From Microcystis aeruginosa W13-11 (lineage in GTDB: Bacteria > Cyanobacteriota > Cyanobacteriia > Cyanobacteriales > Microcystaceae), in NCBI GenBank assembly GCA_009995705.1, contig JAADBR010000086.1:1-17660 (forward strand): a stretch of DNA of 17,660 nucleotides, written 5' to 3'. The translations under genes were made by a program, and so were the position numbers. Positions 13,665 to 17,660 of this stretch are shown in pieces. The notes below the pieces were generated by a model. The model did no database searches and was not told where the DNA came from. It saw only the letters and a program-made list of their open reading frames with translations. Every line of letters starts with the position of its first letter. Position 1 is the first letter of the stretch.

Positions 13665-14304
13665 CTTAATTTTCTTAGCCATCTTGTTAACATCGCTAAC
13701 TTTTACGGATTTAGCGATCGCTATTGGCCAGTATCCCCAAGGATTTGCTTGGGAAAAATCCCTGATGCTATCTATTCATCAAACCGCTAATTTAAACCTA
13801 AACTTTTTGGCCATAAAACTAACGGGATTAGGTACTTATTGGGGAGTAGCCCCGATACTGACAATTTTACTGCTGATTTTTGCCCTAAAAAAATACTGGT
13901 ATGGGTTCGCTTATCTCCTTGTAATCATGACGGGAGGTTGGGCTATTAGTTATAACCTCAAGATGCTTTTTCGTCGGAATCGCCCGCAATTTTGGGAGTT
14001 ATTTTATCCCTTACCCCACGATTTTTCCTTCCCTAGCGGTCATGCTTTATTTAGTTCCCTGTTAGTGGTTTCTTTACTGATCCTATCTTGGAGAACGCGC
14101 TGGTTTTTCGGGGTGGTTTTACTGGGGATTCCCTTAGTTTTGGTTATTGCTTGGACTCGTCTTTATTTAGGGGTTCACTTTCCTAGTGATATTCTTGCCG
14201 CTTGGCTTTTAGCGATCGCTTGGTCTCTCCTAGTTCATCTCTGGTGGCGACAGTTATTAGAGATACTCAAGGCGATCAACACCCAAAAAGAAATTAATAA
14301 TTAG
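13636..14304 (+). CDS. PAP2-family membrane phosphatase
   Basis: A type 2 phosphatidic-acid-phosphatase-like integral membrane enzyme of 222 aa. The three signature blocks are intact: K109-x6-RP in NLKMLFRRNRP (ending at 117), PSGH (133-136) and R175-x5-H181 in RLYLGVHFPSD, the last His being the expected nucleophile. About six hydrophobic helices surround them. It may act on phosphatidate, phosphatidylglycerol phosphate or undecaprenyl pyrophosphate; the sequence does not separate these. The GTG start at 13636 is uncertain: it overlaps the preceding gene and has no clear Shine-Dalgarno, so translational coupling or a slightly later start is possible. Confidence 0.89.
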   Translation: MIPKTYLNNSLIFLAILLTSLTFTDLAIAIGQYPQGFAWEKSLMLSIHQTANLNLNFLAIKLTGLGTYWGVAPILTILLLIFALKKYWYGFAYLLVIMTGGWAISYNLKMLFRRNRPQFWELFYPLPHDFSFPSGHALFSSLLVVSLLILSWRTRWFFGVVLLGIPLVLVIAWTRLYLGVHFPSDILAAWLLAIAWSLLVHLWWRQLLEILKAINTQKEINN

Positions 14305-14413
14305 TTGATAGACTTGCTACCAAAAAAATATCACGTTATACCTAAATTTTTGGAGAAAGCTAATCAAAGCCCTATAGTGATTATCGTTTGATATTCGTCG
14401 CTGACACTGAATC

Positions 14414-15412
14414 ATGAAACCAAAAACGCCTAAAGGGATGGGTCTATCCCTAGAACGGTTTCAAAGCCGTCCCCTTACTTTTTTCACTTTAGTTCTTCTC
14501 TGCATTTTAACCTTTACCTTAGCACCGTCATCGCCCCTGATGGCCACGTCTAAATCTGAGACTAAGATAGACTTTGTATCGCCGGTTTGGGTAGCACAAA
14601 ATCTCAACGATCCGAAGTTAAAAATTCTCGATGTGCGGATTAATCCTTTGGAATATATCACCGCTCATTTACCGAAAGCGGTGAATATAGCCGATAATAA
14701 TTTCCGCGGTCCAAACGGATTTTTGCCGGTTCAATATTGGCAAGAGGATAAAATTGGCAGTCTCTTTGCCGCTGCGGGAATCACTAATGGCGATCGAGTG
14801 GTAGTATATTCCGATGGTCGCGATGTCTTGGGGGCAACCATGGTGGCTTATTTATTGGAGCGATCGGGTTTCCGAGATGTGGCCGTCTTAGATGGTGGTT
14901 TTAAGGGTTATAAGGCTTCTGAACAAAAGGTAACGAAAGAATTCCCTAAATATCAACCAGGGAGCTTTACTGTGCGTGATAATCCCTCGATTCGGGTGAC
15001 TTTAGCAGAAGTAGAGAAATTGATCGGCAAACCGGATGTGGTTTTTATCGATCCTAGACCGGAAGAACTCTTTCAGGGAAAACAGGATATCTGGCTGAGA
15101 AATGGTCATATTCCGGGGGCGAAAAATATACCCTGGCCGACTTTTACGGAAGCGAATAATGCCGATGAATCCCTGAAAAATCCCCATAAATTGAAATCTT
15201 TAGACGAAATCAGGAAGATTCTTGACCAACGCAACATCAAGCCCTCGGATAATATTATCGTCAGTTGCAGTACCGGACGGGAAGCGACTTTACAGTATGT
15301 TGTCCTCAAACATCTGCTCGGTTATCCCAAGGTGCGAATTTACGAAGGTTCTTGGACAGAGTACAGTACCACGGAGCTGCCTGTCGCTACTGGGCCAGAA
15401 AAAGCGATCTAA
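14414..15412 (+). CDS. Exported tandem-rhodanese sulfurtransferase
   Basis: A two-domain rhodanese of the thiosulfate/3-mercaptopyruvate sulfurtransferase type, 332 aa. Residues 20-44 (PLTFFTLVLLCILTFTLAPS then SPLMA) form a signal peptide or membrane anchor, implying action outside the cytoplasm. The N-terminal domain (about 52-170) has VVVYSDGRDVLGA where an active loop would be and lacks the Cys, so it is probably structural. The C-terminal domain has NGHIPGAKNIPW (230-241) and the active loop Cys285-S-T-G-R-E. A CSTGRE loop differs from the CG(S/T)GV(T/S) of 3-mercaptopyruvate sulfurtransferases and does not settle the substrate. No good ribosome-binding site precedes the ATG at 14414. 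Confidence 0.88.
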   Translation: MKPKTPKGMGLSLERFQSRPLTFFTLVLLCILTFTLAPSSPLMATSKSETKIDFVSPVWVAQNLNDPKLKILDVRINPLEYITAHLPKAVNIADNNFRGPNGFLPVQYWQEDKIGSLFAAAGITNGDRVVVYSDGRDVLGATMVAYLLERSGFRDVAVLDGGFKGYKASEQKVTKEFPKYQPGSFTVRDNPSIRVTLAEVEKLIGKPDVVFIDPRPEELFQGKQDIWLRNGHIPGAKNIPWPTFTEANNADESLKNPHKLKSLDEIRKILDQRNIKPSDNIIVSCSTGREATLQYVVLKHLLGYPKVRIYEGSWTEYSTTELPVATGPEKAI

Positions 15413-15540
15413 AGTCAAGTTTGTCAGTGGTTGAAATCTGACGGAGTGCTTTACCTGCAAGATGCCAGTGTTTGTGCCTACTAATGAGTAGGGTATTGAC
15501 GTTATTAAGAAATCTGCGGGAAGGCACTGTCAAGAGCAAC

Positions 15541-15564
15541 GAGAGGGGTTAAATTATCCCTCTC
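15541..15564 (+). terminator. Hairpin between the rhodanese gene and the toxin-antitoxin pair
   Basis: GAGAGGG (15541-15547) and CCCTCTC (15558-15564) are perfect 7-bp arms around a 10-nt loop, followed by TATTTC. It lies 47 nt before the antitoxin Met at 15611. It may end rhodanese transcription or be part of the toxin-antitoxin leader; the T-run is poor. Confidence 0.45.
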
Positions 15565-15610
15565 TATTTCATCTATGATAGAACTAACTGGTGGCTGCCC
15601 CAATAATTTT

Positions 15611-15877
15611 ATGCAAATCACTGTTGATATTCCCGACGAAATTGCCCAGAGATTAGGTCAAACAGGAGATGCTCTGGCTCATAAACTGCTGGAAGTAGTT
15701 ATTGCTGATGCTTACCGTTCTGGTGCAGTGAGTACGGCTGAAGTGCGACGAATCCTTCAATTACCTTCTCGCTTAGAAACTCATGCTTTCTTAAAGCGGA
15801 TGGGAGTCTATCTTAATTATGATGAAACTGAACTAGAACGCGATCTGCAAACTCTCAAAGAACTCAGAGCGAAATGA
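15611..15877 (+). CDS. UPF0175-family antitoxin
   Basis: A small (about 88 aa) helical protein beginning MQITVDIPDEIAQRLGQTGD, the characteristic start of UPF0175 proteins, with a following KLLEVVIADAYRSGAVSTAEVRRILQLPS segment that resembles a DNA-binding ribbon/helix region. Such proteins are encoded with PIN-like toxins and are expected to bind and neutralise them and repress the operon. ATG 15611 is chosen because the conserved domain begins there; an in-frame ATG at 15575 would add 12 residues without family support. Its stop overlaps the toxin start in ATGA (15874-15877), the usual sign of translational coupling. Confidence 0.82.
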   Translation: MQITVDIPDEIAQRLGQTGDALAHKLLEVVIADAYRSGAVSTAEVRRILQLPSRLETHAFLKRMGVYLNYDETELERDLQTLKELRAK

Positions 15878-16371
15878 TAGTTGTCTCTGATACTTCCCCG
15901 ATTTGCTACCTGCTCTTGATTGACCAAATTATGATCCTACAAAAACTGTATGATGTTGTGGTCATCCCTGAAGCTGTGGCTGATGAATTAAATGCCTCTG
16001 AATCTCCATCTGTCCTTCGGAATTGGATTGCTAACCCCCCTAATTGGCTCCAGATTGAAATTGTTAGCGCATCCCCAAGGTCAGGATTAGAAAAACTCGA
16101 TTCTGGTGAGCCGGAAGGGATTTTACTAGCAGAGCAAATTGAAGCTGAATTGATTATTTTAGATGACAAAGCAGCGAGGCAAATTGCTTCGGAGCGTGGC
16201 TTAAGAATTATTGGACTTTTGGGTATTATCAAAGATGCTGCCCAACTGGGATTGCTCGATCTGAGAGTAACTTTTGAACGTCTCAAAGAAGCTGGCTTTT
16301 GGGTTGCACCCAGCCTACTCGAACGACTTTTGCGGCAGGCACTCAACGAACAAGGAGAAATTAATAATTAG
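15874..16371 (+). CDS. DUF3368 PIN-like toxin (putative ribonuclease)
   Basis: A 165-aa protein of the DUF3368 group of PIN-like domains, expected to cleave RNA with Mg or Mn when not held by its antitoxin. Acidic residues fit a PIN active site: Asp6 in VVSDTSPI, Glu38 in AVADEL, Glu79/Glu81 in DSGEPEGI, and Asp97/Asp98 in LIILDDKAAR. The segment GLRIIGLLGIIKDAAQLGLL is the family hallmark. It overlaps the UPF0175 gene by 4 nt, so the two form a toxin-antitoxin operon. The RNA target is unknown. The reading frame is intact. Confidence 0.85.
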   Translation: MIVVSDTSPICYLLLIDQIMILQKLYDVVVIPEAVADELNASESPSVLRNWIANPPNWLQIEIVSASPRSGLEKLDSGEPEGILLAEQIEAELIILDDKAARQIASERGLRIIGLLGIIKDAAQLGLLDLRVTFERLKEAGFWVAPSLLERLLRQALNEQGEINN

Positions 16372-16472
16372 CTCTAGAAACTCATCTAATCGCTTCTTTC
16401 TCAGAAGGAGACAATTGGATTTGGACTCATCCATTTAGCTAGTTGATCAACTGGAAATTCAGCAAAGCCTAA

Positions 16473-16583
16473 TCAATACCATCTATTGCCATTCAACAAG
16501 AACTAGAATAGATTGATGAAAGATTAGGAAGACGAGAAGCAGTCAGATTAAATTTACCCATAATAGGTGTTTTGGCAATAATG
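16473..16583 (+). pseudogene. Remnant of a second DUF3368 PIN-like toxin gene
   Basis: A plus-strand frame reads SIAIQQELE, then a TAG (16509-16511), then IDERLGRREAVRLNLPIIGV and LAI. This aligns with the C-terminal half of the intact toxin just upstream (EAELIILDDKAARQIASERG and LRIIGLLGII) and with the general DUF3368 pattern. An upstream TAA (16470-16472) and the lack of a start show it is a fragment. The preceding 100 bases may be decayed sequence of the same gene, but no clear similarity survives. Confidence 0.6.
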
Positions 16584-16660
16584 TCGTCATTTGGCGCAAA
16601 CTCTCAGTATTTCTATTGCCAATGATTATAGCTTAATAGCGAGAGTGTCAAAAAATAAAA

Positions 16661-17308
16661 TTATCGGAGCAGTTGCTTTAATCTTTGGCGAAAGGCTCGT
16701 AAAGCAGGACTTCTCCCACTCTCAAGGCTTTCAGCTAAAACTTCTGCTACTAAGTCAGGAATTGGTAATCCTGGAAAGATAGGACTGGTGTTAATTTGCC
16801 GGTATTCACCTCCTTGTAACAGGTCAATTCTGAGTTGATTTTTTTCATAGCGCCAAAGTTCAGGTACAGCTAAGTTGGCATAGGCATCTAGTTGAGTCTT
16901 GGAAGTGACATCTATTTCAATGGCTAGATCTGGTGGTGGATCAAGGCTAAGATCGACACGCCGTTCACCTCGCATTTTAGCATGGTTTTGAATGTAGAAA
17001 CATTGATCAGGTTCAATCCCACTGTCCATATTTTCTGCCTTGAAAGTAGTAGAACCAAAACACTCGCAGTCAATTTCTAACTCATCAAGCAAAATTTTCA
17101 CTAAATCACCAAGCAGTTCTTTATCGACTTCGTGTTCTGGTGTAGGCATTCTGATTTCTAAAGTTCCGTGACTATAAGCGATTCGGGAAGAGCGATGTTC
17201 GCCTAGTTCTTCCAGAAGGGACTCAAATTCGGACCACTCTAGGTTATGAATCAAGAGTCTTTGACCTGGGGGAACATTAAGTTGTTGCAGTAGCAGAGTA
17301 ACAGCCAT
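16661..17308 (-). CDS. Uma2-family protein (DUF820, PD-(D/E)XK nuclease-like)
   Basis: A 215-aa member of the Uma2/DUF820 family, extremely abundant in cyanobacteria and related to restriction-type nucleases. The fold markers are present: GTLEIRMPTPEHEVDKELLG (48-67), GIEPDQCFYI with the active Asp (about 101), and PPPDLAIEIDVTSKTQ with Glu131 and Asp133 (124-139), followed by YANLAVPELWRY. The biological role of the family is unclear. The C-terminal LRAFRQRLKQLLR is basic. It sits among toxin-antitoxin and decayed genes, typical accessory neighbours, and has no obvious operon partner. Confidence 0.88.
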   Translation of the reverse strand: MAVTLLLQQLNVPPGQRLLIHNLEWSEFESLLEELGEHRSSRIAYSHGTLEIRMPTPEHEVDKELLGDLVKILLDELEIDCECFGSTTFKAENMDSGIEPDQCFYIQNHAKMRGERRVDLSLDPPPDLAIEIDVTSKTQLDAYANLAVPELWRYEKNQLRIDLLQGGEYRQINTSPIFPGLPIPDLVAEVLAESLESGRSPALRAFRQRLKQLLR

Positions 17309-17413
17309 AGTGGCTAATTCAAGTTTGAAGTAGGCCAGTACCTAACTGGCTTTGGCTATCGTACCGCAGAGCGATAATTTTTCGCCAGAAATGTTGAATC
17401 CATACATAAAACT

Positions 17414-17660
17414 TTACATACAAGCTAACGAGAACAGGCGTTCGCTTAGAGAGATTAAATCTCCCTCTGGCGATAAAATTAAGTTAACATAGGGCAGTTT
17501 ATTCGCAGTCTCGACTAGGAAATTAATTTTGCACGACTACTTGTAGCTGGACTTCCCCGTTGACAAAAAGCCATAACCTGTGCTGTAGAAGGGATTAAAA
17601 GAATTTCCGCCGCCCCGTTACTGGGTACAAATCAGGGAAACTCCCAATAAATCTAACGCT
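17414..17660 (-). pseudogene. Decayed gene with two frameshifts, cut by the window edge
   Basis: The minus strand from 17659 reads ALDLLGVSLICTQ. A frame change near 17622-17626 leads into SNGAAEILLIPSTAQVMAFC and then QRGSPATSSRAKLIS. A second change near 17516-17520 leads into LVETANKLPYVNLILSPEGD and then LISLSERLFSLACM, stopping at 17414-17416. The three pieces join into one smooth protein-like sequence only if both shifts are corrected, so this is very likely the C-terminal end of a broken gene. I do not recognise the family. The 5' part lies outside the window. Confidence 0.6.

Noticed and set aside
15906..16346. Minus-strand 146-codon frame inside the PIN toxin
   Set aside because: It is serine-rich with no domain, entirely antisense to a well-supported gene.
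16591..16782. Short plus-strand frame before and inside the Uma2 gene
   Set aside because: Its second half is antisense to Uma2 and its first half has no ribosome-binding site or recognisable similarity.

Overview
The window looks like chromosomal DNA of a unicellular cyanobacterium, most likely Microcystis or a close relative. This is inference from three signs. The octamer GCGATCGC (HIP1) occurs six times (1399, 2930, 7747, 9580, 13714, 14212). The intergenic gaps carry short palindromic and heptameric repeats of the kind that fill Microcystis genomes. The gene set is typically cyanobacterial: a SpoIID-like protein, SirB1 with TPR-like repeats, NagA, SbpA, and a UPF0175/DUF3368 toxin-antitoxin pair. 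No rRNA, tRNA, CRISPR array or complete transposase gene was seen.

Layout. 1-560: repeat-rich leader with a 37-bp tandem array. 560-3043: three plus-strand genes (SpoIID/LytB-type protein, fabZ, TspO/MBR-like membrane protein). 3040-5338: three minus-strand genes (VOC protein, SirB1-family protein, metallophosphatase). 5339-5703: AT-rich divergent intergenic region with nested inverted repeats. 5704-9896: nagA (+), then a convergent run of minus-strand genes (cyanobacterial conserved protein, aldo/keto reductase, small membrane protein, 5-formyl-THF cyclo-ligase). 9929-10725: overlapping grxC-tadA (+). 10750-11584: a decayed minus-strand gene and a MITE-like element. 11600-13070: sulfate-binding protein gene with a well-formed upstream region. 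13260-15412: two overlapping membrane-protein genes and a secreted tandem rhodanese. 15541-17660: accessory end with a UPF0175/PIN pair, a PIN-domain remnant, a Uma2 protein and a decayed gene cut by the window edge.

Most genes are housekeeping functions: envelope and cell-wall turnover (SpoIID-like, NagA, PAP2), fatty-acid synthesis (fabZ), folate and tRNA metabolism (cyclo-ligase, tadA) and redox or sulfur chemistry (grxC, sbpA, rhodanese). They are mostly single genes or overlapping pairs, not long operons. The sulfate-binding gene has no permease or ATPase genes beside it, so SbpA must work with transporter subunits encoded elsewhere.

The more unusual content is between the genes. It comprises a family of fold-back elements with conserved flanks at three sites, a second repeat family with a nested short insertion, a MITE-like element at the 5' end of a pseudogene, a perfect 24-bp palindrome upstream of sbpA, and decay products of accessory genes at the right end. 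I found no convincing new multi-gene system. The best leads are the repeat families and the structured intergenic segments.
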